Source of the DNA: a virus
Strand: one strand, 5' to 3'
Virus record (IMG/VR): IMGVR_UViG_3300034073_001342
Location: 1-31,135 of that record
Length of the DNA stretch: 31,135 nucleotides
How positions within the stretch are numbered: position 1 is the stretch's first letter; every line of letters begins with the position of its first letter. Below, one piece after another: positions 14,292 to 20,802 of this stretch. Below the pieces are notes generated by a model. That model saw only the letters and a program-made list of their open reading frames with translations. It was not told where the DNA came from and did no database searches. A program made the position numbers and the translations under genes.

Positions 14292-14544
14292 CATGGGTAT
14301 CAAACAGAACGCAACCATCGCACGATTCCTTGACCTAGGCCAACGGCTCTTCTCCCTGTTCTTGGCACGAGCGCTCCCAGCAGTCACCGGTGGAGCCGTC
14401 ATCGGAGTGTCGGTCAGCAAAGCCGCCATCTTGGCAGGCGCAATGGCCGTCCTCGAAGTCGTCCAAAAACTCGCCTCAGCATCAACCGACGGTGAACTCA
14501 CCAACGACGAAATCAAAGAAGCGTTCAGCAACGGCAAGAAGTAA
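14278..14544 (+). CDS. Putative holin
   Basis: This 88-residue protein starts at GTG 14278, 6 nt after AAGGAG. Residues about 22-62 (LFSLFLARALPAVTGGAVIG, then VSVSKAAILAGAMAVLEVVQ) form one or two membrane segments, followed by a charged C-terminus (DGELTNDEIKEAFSNGKK). The 'sKAAilAg..A....vqk' segment is like that of small holin-type proteins in actinophages, and the gene overlaps the endolysin start by one base (TAATG). It probably permeabilises the membrane to let the M15 peptidase reach the cell wall. It could instead be the antiholin, with the 56-residue neighbour as holin. Confidence 0.6.
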   Translation: MTTTDMGIKQNATIARFLDLGQRLFSLFLARALPAVTGGAVIGVSVSKAAILAGAMAVLEVVQKLASASTDGELTNDEIKEAFSNGKK

Positions 14545-15101
14545 TGGCAAAACAGCTTCCCGTCGTCAAGGTCGTTCTCCCTTCGGATCTGAAGGGATGC
14601 AAGGCAGGAGAGATTCCTGCCAACCTGCTACGACCCATTGAGGGGAAGGGAAGATTGCATCGTCTCGCAGCCGACTGCTATGAGGCTATGGATGCCGCAG
14701 CAAACGCAGCAGGTATCGACCTAGCCCCAACGTCGCAGGCTGATACGTATCGCAGTTTGGAAACTCAGGAGTACGGCTTCTATCAGCGTTACACCGATAA
14801 GCCGAACAAGAAGTTGATGAAGCAGCAGCCACGGATTTACAAAGGCAAAGCGTGGTACCTGAAGAAAGGTATGGCTCCAATGGCCGTACCGGGTACCTCA
14901 AACCACAACTGGGGTATCGCCATCGACATTGCCAACGCCTCTGGGAAACGGTTGGACTGGTTGCTGGCAAACGCTCATCGGTTCGGATTCTCGTGGGAGT
15001 TGCAAAGCGAACCATGGCATTTGCGTATGGTGTGCGGTGACCAGGTTCCCGAAGCTGTGAAGGAATGGTTGGCGAACAAGCCAGCCGACGACAATGCTTG
15101 A
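14544..15101 (+). CDS. Endolysin, M15-family D-Ala-D-Ala/L-Ala-D-Glu peptidase
   Basis: This 185-residue enzyme cleaves peptidoglycan stem or cross-link peptides. The M15 signature is complete: the Zn site SNHNWGIAIDIA (H121 and D128), then SEPWHLR with E156 as catalytic acid/base and H159 as third Zn ligand. RSLETQEYGFYQRYT near residue 70 is the substrate-groove segment seen in VanY-type phage lysins. There is no signal peptide and no separate cell-wall binding domain, so export depends on the holin. It sits between the putative holin and a membrane-anchored coiled-coil protein, and overlaps the latter by 8 nt. Confidence 0.9.
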   Translation: MAKQLPVVKVVLPSDLKGCKAGEIPANLLRPIEGKGRLHRLAADCYEAMDAAANAAGIDLAPTSQADTYRSLETQEYGFYQRYTDKPNKKLMKQQPRIYKGKAWYLKKGMAPMAVPGTSNHNWGIAIDIANASGKRLDWLLANAHRFGFSWELQSEPWHLRMVCGDQVPEAVKEWLANKPADDNA

Positions 15102-15351
15102 CCAAGGCTGGGCACTCGTCATAGCGGCTGGGGTCGCTGCTGTGGGGTCAGTTCTGGTAGTGCTCATCCAACAGTTCCGGCAGGAGAATCACAGGGATCA
15201 TGCGGTGGTGATGGATGCGTTGAAGCGGGTATCGCACACGATGGAACGGGTGGAAGGTAAGGTGGACTCACACATCGAATGGCACTTCAAGGAGGCCAAC
15301 AATGGGAGAGTTCCTCGACGCAATAAAACAGGAAGCCGCAAAGCGTCCTAA
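15094..15351 (+). CDS. Membrane-anchored coiled-coil protein of the lysis cassette
   Basis: The 85-residue protein has one N-terminal membrane segment (residues about 6-26, WALVIAAGVAAVGSVLVVLI), then a charged helix with RVSHTMERVEGKVDSHIEWH and a basic tail. The layout, including the 'KVDSHIEWHFKE' ending of the coiled coil, is common in actinophage small proteins (DUF2746-like) encoded after the endolysin; they are proposed holins or spanin-like factors, but the function is unproven. Overlaps on both sides (8 nt upstream, 50 nt downstream) suggest co-translation. The last 17 residues overlap the next gene and may be less constrained. Confidence 0.65.
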   Translation: MLDQGWALVIAAGVAAVGSVLVVLIQQFRQENHRDHAVVMDALKRVSHTMERVEGKVDSHIEWHFKEANNGRVPRRNKTGSRKAS

Positions 15352-15535
15352 CGCTAATAAGGCCGACGGACGGCTGCGTGAGTTTCTGGGTGATTCAGGG
15401 TGGAAGGACTTTGAGAAAGCGTGCCGAGATTTGGCGCTCAATACCTCGGTCATCCACAGGGTTCTCAAATCCAAAGGGTTCTCTATCTCCTATACGGCGT
15501 TGGCTCGTATGCGTGGGGAGATTCAGGAATCATGA
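15302..15535 (+). CDS. Small helix-turn-helix-like DNA-binding protein
   Basis: This is a 77-residue basic protein from ATG 15302, 6 nt after a strong AAGGAGG (15289-15295). The second half, FEKACRDLALNTSVIHRVLK followed by SKGFSISYTALARMRGEI, fits a helix-turn-helix: '..I.r.Lk.kGf.iS..al.r.R' is the pattern of small actinophage proteins annotated as HTH or terminase-like DNA-binding domains. The role may be regulatory or structural on DNA; the target is unknown. It ends in ATGA with the phosphoesterase gene. Confidence 0.6.
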   Translation: MGEFLDAIKQEAAKRPNANKADGRLREFLGDSGWKDFEKACRDLALNTSVIHRVLKSKGFSISYTALARMRGEIQES

Positions 15536-16539
15536 CCGCCTATGAAGAACAATCACAAATTGACGAACTTCAACGACTCCTCAAAAAAGCACAAGGAGAA
15601 GCAGCCCGAAACAAACGACGAACCGACGACCTCGTCCAAGCCATCTACCAGGCAGCCTATGAGGCGGCTAAGGGATCTGGGCGTGGACTCGCTGTCAAGC
15701 GCCCTGCCGTGGATAAACGACGCAAAGGACATGAGGTTGCGTTAGTTCACGCAACCGACTGGCAGTTGGGTAAGAAGACTGCGTCGTACAACATTGCGGT
15801 GGCAGATCGTCGCATCGCAGAGTTCACCGACAAAGTCATCTCCCTCACCGACATCCAACGCAAAGACCACCCGGTTGACGAGTGCGTCTTGATGTTGGGT
15901 GGTGACATGGTGGAGGGTGGCGGGAACGTATTTGCGTCACAGGTGTGGGAGATTGAAGCGCACCTGTTTGAGCAGTTGTTTGAGACCGCTCGACTCATTG
16001 AACGCATGGTGCGCACCCTCCAAGCCAACTTCGCCAAACCCCTACGGGTCGTATGCGAATGGGGCAATCACGGGAGGTTGGGTCGGTATGGTGACGGCAC
16101 CTACGCCGGCGACAACGCTGACCGTATGGCCTACAAGATTGCCCAAGACCGATGCCACGACCTCCCCGTCATCTGGCAACATTCCGACGCCTGGTACCAA
16201 CAGTTCTCCGTCGGCAACTATCGGGTACTCCTCGTCCACGGCGACGAAATCAAGAGCTTCGGAGGCAACGTCCCAGCGTTCGGCATCATGCGCAAAGTCA
16301 ACGCCTGGGCATCAGGAGTCATCGGAGACTTCGACGACTGCTACATGGGGCACTACCACCAAAACATCAGCATGACCCTCGCCAACGGTGGACGAGTATT
16401 CGTGTCCGGCTCAATCGAATCAGACTCCGAATACGCCAAAGAGTTCGTGGCCGCCACAGGCAAACCATCCCAACGCCTCCACTTCATCAACCCAGAACGA
16501 GGCAGCGTCACAGCAGAGTACGTCGTATGGCTGACCTAA
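15532..16539 (+). CDS. Calcineurin-like metallophosphoesterase (Mre11/SbcD-type)
   Basis: Residues 1-60 of this 335-residue protein are a charged coiled helix. The catalytic core then shows the metallophosphoesterase motifs: HATDWQLGKK (D76; motif I), LGGDMVEGG (D125; II), EWGNHGR (N179-H180; III), LLVHGDE (H236; IV) and MGHYHQ (H274, H276; V). Motif I has D-W-Q where most members have D-x-H, a change I have also seen in phage members and which alters one metal ligand. Such enzymes act as nucleases or phosphodiesterases in DNA metabolism. Long frames open upstream of ATG 15532, but ATGA overlap with the HTH gene and start of the helix favour this start. Confidence 0.82.
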   Translation: MTAYEEQSQIDELQRLLKKAQGEAARNKRRTDDLVQAIYQAAYEAAKGSGRGLAVKRPAVDKRRKGHEVALVHATDWQLGKKTASYNIAVADRRIAEFTDKVISLTDIQRKDHPVDECVLMLGGDMVEGGGNVFASQVWEIEAHLFEQLFETARLIERMVRTLQANFAKPLRVVCEWGNHGRLGRYGDGTYAGDNADRMAYKIAQDRCHDLPVIWQHSDAWYQQFSVGNYRVLLVHGDEIKSFGGNVPAFGIMRKVNAWASGVIGDFDDCYMGHYHQNISMTLANGGRVFVSGSIESDSEYAKEFVAATGKPSQRLHFINPERGSVTAEYVVWLT

Positions 16540-16787
16540 ACGAAGCCCTGTTCGCTGTCGTCACCTGGCACGACACCCACTCCGAACCCGACTGGATGGA
16601 CGTCAGCGACATCGACCAAGACCCCTACGTTGTCCGATCCGCCGGATGGCTTCTCCCCGACGCCAAAGACAACCACGTCGTGCTCATCCAAAGCATCGCC
16701 TGCGACGACGCAGTCGACAGCGTCCTCTCAATCCCCCTCGGAATGGTTGTGAAAGTCAGCATTGTGAATCGCAGCGACCTCCACTAG
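16527..16787 (+). CDS. Conserved hypothetical phage protein, 86 residues
   Basis: The protein contains FAVVTWHDTHSEPDWMDVSD, then DPYVVRSAGWLLPDAKDNHV and a beta-rich end (SIPLGMVVKVSIVN). I recognise the pattern 'v.WhDah......Wmd.sdi...p..V.svGwLl.da...h.vlaqs...d......l.IP.gmv' as a small family frequent in phages of many hosts, without known function. The mixed alpha/beta pattern and the absence of Cys or membrane segments suggest a small cytosolic protein. It overlaps the phosphoesterase end by 13 nt. The TAG stop coincides with the TAGGGT hexamer that may be the -10 for the downstream leader. Confidence 0.7.
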   Translation: MADLNEALFAVVTWHDTHSEPDWMDVSDIDQDPYVVRSAGWLLPDAKDNHVVLIQSIACDDAVDSVLSIPLGMVVKVSIVNRSDLH

Positions 16788-16790
16788 GGT
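16785..16790 (+). promoter_or_regulatory. Candidate -10 (TAGGGT) for the leader of the exported lysozyme-like gene
   Basis: TAGGGT would start transcription near 16797, just ahead of the AAGGAGG at 16806-16812. Its TAG is the preceding gene's stop codon, and no -35 is evident. Similar hexamers precede 17481 (TAGCGT, 17450-17455) and 18383 (TAAGGT, 18332-18337). Confidence 0.3.
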
Positions 16791-16804
16791 CAACTTAGAC
16801 ATCA

Positions 16805-16901
16805 CAAGGAGGTGTCCACTATGCTGAAGGACGGTCAGTCCTCTGCCTCGGCGGGCGTCAGGAGTCGACGACCCCGCACAGTTTCCTCCTTGGCTGTGCG
16901 G
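16805..16901 (+). promoter_or_regulatory. Leader with anti-Shine-Dalgarno hairpin
   Basis: CAAGGAGG (16805-16812) can pair with CCTCCTTG (16885-16892). The latter is in the loop of a perfect 8-bp stem, CCGCACAG (16874-16881) with CTGTGCGG (16894-16901). TTATTTA follows the stem, so it also resembles an intrinsic terminator. The two pairings could compete or form a pseudoknot and thereby control translation from ATG 16821 or read-through into the gene at 16926. Confidence 0.4.
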
Positions 16902-16925
16902 TTATTTACAGAAAGGGACTACCCC

Positions 16926-17444
16926 ATGAAAGCCCTCACCATCAGCGTGATACTCGCCTGCACCGCCATCCTCGGACTCGTCCCAGCGATGGCCGCAGAA
17001 GCCCCCCAAACGCCTCCACAGCCCCCCAGAAGCGTCACTACCATCACCCCCACCACAACCACCCCACCCCCCACCAGAAGGCCTCTGGAGGTCGCTGAAG
17101 GGCAATCATGCCCAGGTTGGATGGACGTCGCCAAGGACGCCGGGTGGCCAGAAGAAGAGCTCCCGATGGTTGGAGCCGTCACCTACTTTGAGTCCCGATG
17201 CCTCAACTCGGTACGGGGAGACAATGGCATCTCCTGGACGGCATGGCAGATTCATACGAAATCGTGGTGTCGCCCCAACCGGTATTGGCCAGATGGTTAT
17301 TTGCAAGCCATGCAAATAGTGAACACCTGCAAAGACCTGATGACCCCCGAGGTGTCTGCTCGGGCGGCGTTGGAGATTTGGCGGGTGGGTGGCTGGAAGC
17401 AGTGGACAACCCACAAACTTGCATCCACCACCTTGCAACCGTAA
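16926..17444 (+). CDS. Exported lysozyme-like (transglycosylase-type) protein
   Basis: The 172-residue protein has a signal peptide (MKALTISVILACTAILGLVP, likely cleaved after AMA at residues 21-23), a Pro/Thr linker (residues 25-52, typical of secreted actinobacterial proteins) and a globular domain. In it, MVGAVTYFESRCLNSVRGDN then GISWTAWQIH fits the lysozyme-like superfamily: E89 would be catalytic, and the G-x-x-x-x-x-Q-I segment is typical of SLT folds. It could cut glycan strands from outside, helping lysis or excluding other phages. AGAAAGGGA (16910-16918) is 7 nt before ATG 16926. ATG 16821, with a stronger SD, would add 35 residues containing SRRPR before the signal peptide, so dual starts are possible. 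Confidence 0.68.
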   Translation: MKALTISVILACTAILGLVPAMAAEAPQTPPQPPRSVTTITPTTTTPPPTRRPLEVAEGQSCPGWMDVAKDAGWPEEELPMVGAVTYFESRCLNSVRGDNGISWTAWQIHTKSWCRPNRYWPDGYLQAMQIVNTCKDLMTPEVSARAALEIWRVGGWKQWTTHKLASTTLQP

Positions 17445-17480
17445 TCCCCTAGCGTCGAATCTGACCCACAAGGAGGGCTC

Positions 17481-17723
17481 ATGAAACCATCAGAGAAACT
17501 GTTACTCAACGGCATGTTCATGTTCGCATGGATAGGCCTCTGGTTGATCGGACCAGAGAACCCTGACACCCCGTACACAGGATGGCAACTTGCTATCTTC
17601 GCTGTCGTGCTCGTCGCAGGATTCATATCGGCTGTCCGTTCATGGACACAACTGCTTCAACAACGTCACGCTGACCGTCTCAAAGAAATCTTGGAGCGCC
17701 GTGACCGACGAACCAATCGCTAA
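17481..17723 (+). CDS. Small protein with two membrane segments
   Basis: The protein has 80 residues. Residues about 8-24 (LLNGMFMFAWIGLWLIG) and 36-54 (WQLAIFAVVLVAGFISAV) form a hairpin of two membrane helices, followed by a basic helical tail (QQRHADRLKEILERRDRRTN). AAGGAGG (17470-17476) is 4 nt before the ATG. Such a layout fits holins and many phage-encoded inner-membrane proteins; its position away from the endolysin and next to the exported lysozyme-like gene leaves the role open. It overlaps the WhiB gene by 23 nt. I do not recognise a family. Confidence 0.6.
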   Translation: MKPSEKLLLNGMFMFAWIGLWLIGPENPDTPYTGWQLAIFAVVLVAGFISAVRSWTQLLQQRHADRLKEILERRDRRTNR

Positions 17724-17997
17724 CTGGACAAACGAAGACAACGTCTTCATCGGCAGACACCCCTCGTGGTACCGTCACGCAGCGTGCTACGGCAAATCAG
17801 GAGACCTGTTCTTTGAGGAAGGTGTACGGCGACTCGTCATCGAAGCCAAGTCATATTGCGTCAAATGCCCCGTTCGCATCAACTGCTTGGAACACGCCAT
17901 CGCCAATGAAGAAGTTGGTGTGTGGGGTGGGATGACAACAACTGAGCGGAGGCGTGAGGTCCGTCGTAGGATGAGGATTCGTGGCGCATCCCAATAA
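17701..17997 (+). CDS. WhiB-family Fe-S transcriptional regulator
   Basis: The 98-residue protein has the four cysteines of WhiB proteins, C29, C53, C56 and C62 (C-x23-C-x2-C-x5-C), which bind a 4Fe-4S cluster. The turn GVWGGMTTTERR follows, with an Arg-rich end (RREVRRRMRIRG) for DNA contact. Phage-encoded WhiB proteins, such as that of mycobacteriophage TM4, can repress a host WhiB and alter septation or superinfection; a similar role is inferred here. The family is essentially limited to Actinobacteria and their phages, so this is the best host marker in the window. GTG 17701 is preceded by GGAG at 17692-17695 and overlaps the membrane protein gene. The frame continues into a 17-nt overlap with the nuclease gene. 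Confidence 0.92.
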   Translation: MTDEPIANWTNEDNVFIGRHPSWYRHAACYGKSGDLFFEEGVRRLVIEAKSYCVKCPVRINCLEHAIANEEVGVWGGMTTTERRREVRRRMRIRGASQ

Positions 17998-18334
17998 ACG
18001 CAAAGGCAACCGAGCAGAGCTTCTAGTAGCCAAATGGCTACGAAAGTACGGATGGGTGAACGCTGAGCGGAGTCGTGCCGGTTGGACTGATGACCGAGGC
18101 GACATCGACGGCATCCCAGGTGTCTGCATCGAAATCAAAGCCGAAAAGAAGATTGACCTACCCGGCTACCTGAAAGAACTTGAGCGTGAGATGTCAAACG
18201 CACGAGCATGGACTGGGGCAGTCATCGTCAAACGGCGAGGATCAGAAGACGTAGACGACTGGTACGCTGTCCTCCCCGCCAAACTTTGGGCCGAGCTGCT
18301 CGCCATGCTTGACCAACCAACACGCCCACGCTAA
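17981..18334 (+). CDS. Holliday junction resolvase-like nuclease (PD-(D/E)xK, Hjc type)
   Basis: The 117-residue protein has the hallmarks of Hjc-type resolvases: NKRKGNRAELLVAKWLRKYG with E13, the SRAGWTDDRGDIDGIPG segment with D41, and CIEIKAEKK with E51 and K53 completing the PD-(D/E)xK site. It likely cuts branched DNA during recombination or before packaging. The C-terminal half (WTGAVIVKRRGS then DWYAVLP) is typical of small actinophage members. GTG 17981 is preceded by AGGATGAGG (17968-17976) and overlaps the WhiB gene. Together with the RecB-like nuclease and SSB downstream it forms a recombination and repair set. Confidence 0.82.
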   Translation: MAHPNKRKGNRAELLVAKWLRKYGWVNAERSRAGWTDDRGDIDGIPGVCIEIKAEKKIDLPGYLKELEREMSNARAWTGAVIVKRRGSEDVDDWYAVLPAKLWAELLAMLDQPTRPR

Positions 18335-18382
18335 GGTTCACCCCCTAATCCCAATAAGCCCACAACAACAAGGAGAAAACGA

Positions 18383-19486
18383 ATGCCCGCCAGCGACAAC
18401 TTCACCACAGGTGAAGCACCAAAAGACCGATGGGGTCGATACCTCATCAAAACCCGAAGCGGAAAAGAAACATCATTCCCCCGAGTCACCACCATCGCCA
18501 AATCACTTGACGACGAAGGAGCACTCACAGCGTGGAAGGGTCGCATGACTGCGACAGGACTCGTTCAACGAAACGACCTCCTCGTCGCAGCATCAGCAGC
18601 CCTAGAAGACCGAAGCGCACTAGACCGCATCGTCCAACAAGCCATCGAAGCAGCAGGAGCATCCAGCAAAGCCAACATCGGCACCGCACTCCACTCACTC
18701 ACCCAAGCACTCGACCTCGGCCAACAACCAGCAATCCTCCCAGGACTCCAAACCGACGTCAACGCCTACACCACAGGCATCACCCAACACGGCGTCATCA
18801 TCGACCCACGCTTCGTTGAAGTGTTGTTGGTGAACGAAAAGTTTGAGTATGCCGGGACGGCGGATCGCATCGCCCGATTCAGCAACCGCAAGAAGAAACA
18901 AATCATGGACTTGAAGACAGGTTCCATTGACTACGCCATGAACGCCATCGCAGTCCAGATGGCGATGTATGCGAACGCTGATTACATCTACGACTGGCGC
19001 ACCCAAGAACACATCCCGATGCCAGACATTGACAAAACTCGTGGCGTCATCCTGCACCTCCCAGCAGGTCAAGGCACCCTCGCCCTCTACGAAGTAGACC
19101 TCGTAGCCGGATGGGAAGCAGCACAGTTGGCGATGGAAGTTCGAGCATGGCGCAAACGCAAAGATCTCCACATCAAAGTCCACGCAGACACACCATCCAC
19201 CGCAGAGGTTGCCACGTCCAGCGATCTGAACCGCACCGACACCCTCACCCGAATCAAGAACCTCCCAGCCCCGGCACAAGAATTGTTGAAGAAACATTGG
19301 CCTGCCCCAGGCGTGAAACTTCCTGACCTTGACGAAGCACAGTTGGACATCCTGATGGTGCGCCTCGACCAATTAGAGACAGAGTTCTCAGCCCCGTTCC
19401 TCCCGAACAACGAACCAGAACTCCAACCCATCGCCACAACCACCACCAAGAAGAAGGCTCCAGCCAGAAAGCCGGTCAAGAAATGA
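18383..19486 (+). CDS. RecB/Cas4-like exonuclease (PD-(D/E)xK)
   Basis: The 367-residue protein has the order of phage RecB-type nucleases: SSKANIGTALHSLTQALDLG (H of motif I, RecB-family helix), EKFEYAGTADRIARF (catalytic D) and KQIMDLKTGS (D-x-K, catalytic), then YAMNAIAVQMAMYANADY (the QLA-like motif helix). It probably degrades or resects double-stranded DNA for recombination. The N-terminus contains TSFPRVTTIAKSLDDEGAL, common in actinophage members; the C-terminus is a Lys/Ala-rich tail that may bind DNA. AAGGAG (18370-18375) is 7 nt before the ATG. The next gene overlaps by 4 nt. Codons are A+C-rich. Confidence 0.85.
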   Translation: MPASDNFTTGEAPKDRWGRYLIKTRSGKETSFPRVTTIAKSLDDEGALTAWKGRMTATGLVQRNDLLVAASAALEDRSALDRIVQQAIEAAGASSKANIGTALHSLTQALDLGQQPAILPGLQTDVNAYTTGITQHGVIIDPRFVEVLLVNEKFEYAGTADRIARFSNRKKKQIMDLKTGSIDYAMNAIAVQMAMYANADYIYDWRTQEHIPMPDIDKTRGVILHLPAGQGTLALYEVDLVAGWEAAQLAMEVRAWRKRKDLHIKVHADTPSTAEVATSSDLNRTDTLTRIKNLPAPAQELLKKHWPAPGVKLPDLDEAQLDILMVRLDQLETEFSAPFLPNNEPELQPIATTTTKKKAPARKPVKK

Positions 19487-19890
19487 GCGCCTCCGAAGGC
19501 AAACTCGTCCCCGAGGAAACCGTCATCATCTTGCAAGGCCGATTCAAGAAGCTCTCCGACAAGCATCGACGCATCATCCTTGACATCGCTGAAGAAGCCC
19601 ACGGCTCCATCAGCATGAACCCCCCAACCGAACGACGAATCGGCATCGCCCGAATCCTGCTCGAAATCGCTGAGCAGGACGACGTGATAGATAAGGATCT
19701 TGTACGTAGCATCTGCGAACTGCGCACAGGTAAGAAATACAACACCGCAGGAGAAGCCCTGGCAGACCTGTCATGGGTTGACGCCGAACGAGTTTGGTCG
19801 TCATTCCAAGACATCTATGCGAATCGGGTGCAACTCGAATACATCCCAATCAGCAACCACTACATCATCAAGGAGAAAACTCATGGATGA
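19483..19890 (+). CDS. Hypothetical protein between nuclease and SSB
   Basis: The product is a 135-residue, mostly helical, charged protein with no membrane segment or Cys cluster (a single cysteine at about residue 78). Notable stretches are IILQGRFKKLSDKHRRIILD, ERRIGIARILLEIAEQDDVI and the C-terminal LEYIPISNHYIIKEK. I do not recognise the family. It is translationally linked to both neighbours: ATGA overlap with the RecB-like nuclease and 8-nt overlap with the SSB-like gene. The Shine-Dalgarno sequence for the latter (AAGGAG) lies in its last codons. A role in recombination is inferred only from this context. Confidence 0.65.
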   Translation: MSASEGKLVPEETVIILQGRFKKLSDKHRRIILDIAEEAHGSISMNPPTERRIGIARILLEIAEQDDVIDKDLVRSICELRTGKKYNTAGEALADLSWVDAERVWSSFQDIYANRVQLEYIPISNHYIIKEKTHG

Positions 19891-20287
19891 GTTCATGGAA
19901 TCAACATCAGGCGGCCCCAAACTGCCTGCACTCAAATTCGCCAAAGTCGGCGACACCCACACAGGCGTCGTCACAGAGGTGACCAAACTGCAAGACAAAG
20001 ACCCGGCAGGCAACGTCAAAACATATGACAACGGTGATCCACGTTGGGTGTTCGTCTTCACCCTCGACACCCCAACCGGTGCATCAAACCTGTGGGTACG
20101 AGGCCAGATGGTCAAAGCCATCCGAGAAGCAGCCGAAAAAGCATCCGTCAAAACGCTCGTCGGTTCCACCCTCAGCGTCCGCTACACAGGCGACGGCGAA
20201 AAGAAATCGGCTGCATTCAACGCACCCAAGCTCTACGCCGCCAAAGTCGAACCAGCAAAGAACGACGCCTCGGCGGAAATGTGGTGA
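19883..20287 (+). CDS. Single-stranded DNA-binding-like protein (OB fold)
   Basis: This 134-residue protein begins with a flexible acidic segment (MDEFMESTSGGP), then PALKFAKVGDTHTGVVTEVT, the first strands of an OB fold, followed by PRWVFVFTLDTPTG, WVRGQMVKAIREAAEKA and LVGSTLSVRYTGDG, a typical strand. The 'KF..vGd.h.G.V..v' start and 'L.VrytG.g' strand match actinophage SSB-type proteins. It would coat single strands made by the RecB-like nuclease or at the fork opened by the helicase encoded at 23485. The start is ATG 19883, 6 nt after AAGGAG. No acidic SSB-type tail is obvious at the C-terminus (ends DASAEMW). Confidence 0.72.
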   Translation: MDEFMESTSGGPKLPALKFAKVGDTHTGVVTEVTKLQDKDPAGNVKTYDNGDPRWVFVFTLDTPTGASNLWVRGQMVKAIREAAEKASVKTLVGSTLSVRYTGDGEKKSAAFNAPKLYAAKVEPAKNDASAEMW

Positions 20288-20379
20288 ACCTCATCGCCCC
20301 ACTCTCTGCTGGGGCGTTGATGCTGGTCGTTCTCTGGCTTGCCCTGCGTAGGTCAGAGAACGACCACCACAATCAGTAA
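20284..20379 (+). CDS. Possible 31-residue single-pass membrane peptide
   Basis: GTG 20284 overlaps the preceding stop (GTGA) and opens MNLIAPLSAGALMLVVLWLA followed by LRRSENDHHNQ. It has one membrane segment and a positive end on the cytosolic side by the positive-inside rule. Only overlap and topology support this; there is no Shine-Dalgarno sequence close by. The strong hairpin at 20385-20430 begins 5 nt after its stop. Confidence 0.4.
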   Translation: MNLIAPLSAGALMLVVLWLALRRSENDHHNQ

Positions 20380-20384
20380 TCCTC

Positions 20385-20430
20385 GTGACCGGGGCAGGTT
20401 TTTCCCTTCCCCTTTTCCTGCCCCGGTCAC
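20385..20430 (+). terminator. Perfect 14-bp hairpin with pyrimidine loop
   Basis: GTGACCGGGGCAGG (20385-20398) pairs without mismatch with CCTGCCCCGGTCAC (20417-20430). The 18-nt loop contains only C and T. No T-run follows the stem, so it is not a standard intrinsic terminator; it could stop transcription by other means or be a protein-binding structure. It separates the recombination genes from the small-gene block. Confidence 0.6.
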
Positions 20431-20449
20431 ACCCCACTAGAAAGTTGCC

Positions 20450-20581
20450 ATGACAAAACAAGAGATACGAGACGCCATCAACTTCCTGCGACGAGTGTTC
20501 GTCGGCCAAGGAGACGTAGACCGCCTCGAAGCAGTCATCAAAGCCCTAGAAACCGAACTCGCAAGGAGAAACAAAAAATGA
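20450..20581 (+). CDS. Small 43-residue helical protein
   Basis: ATG 20450 begins MTKQEIRDAINFLRRVFVGQ, followed by a helix and a basic end ELARRNKK. It overlaps the next start (ATGA) and supplies its ribosome site (AAGGAG in the last codons), which supports real translation. It looks like a two-helix protein. I know no family. Upstream, CTAGAAAGTTGCC offers only a weak GAAAG ribosome site. Confidence 0.5.
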   Translation: MTKQEIRDAINFLRRVFVGQGDVDRLEAVIKALETELARRNKK

Positions 20582-20802
20582 GCTACGACCTGGACGCCCT
20601 ACGACAAATGAACGAGGAGGCACAGATACGCATCAGCGAACTCTCCACCGCCCTCGCCACCATCACCGAACAACGAGACAACCTCCAAGACTCACTTGAT
20701 GCAGCCATCAACGAAATGGACGCACACAAAACCCACATCCACCACCTCACCACCACCATCGAACGGCTACGCCTCCACATCCAACAAGGAGTTGAACTGT
20801 GA
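20578..20802 (+). CDS. Coiled-coil protein, 74 residues
   Basis: It is almost entirely one long amphipathic helix with heptad spacing: LDALRQMNEEAQIRISELST, then ITEQRDNLQDSLDAAINEMD and IHHLTTTIERLRLHIQQ. It probably oligomerises as a coiled coil. AAGGAG lies 9 nt before the ATG, and the stop overlaps the next GTG start (GTGA). A scaffold, inhibitor or partner for another protein are all possible; I see no specific function. Confidence 0.62.
   Translation: MSYDLDALRQMNEEAQIRISELSTALATITEQRDNLQDSLDAAINEMDAHKTHIHHLTTTIERLRLHIQQGVEL

Noticed and set aside
16812-16925. Start at GTG 16812 for the exported lysozyme-like protein
   Set aside because: The GTG lies within the Shine-Dalgarno sequence itself, and the signal peptide starts at ATG 16926. 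ATG 16821 remains possible and is described.
18532-18819. Arg/Ser/Pro-rich frame inside the RecB-like nuclease gene
   Set aside because: It is a low-complexity shadow of the AC-rich gene and lacks a ribosome site.
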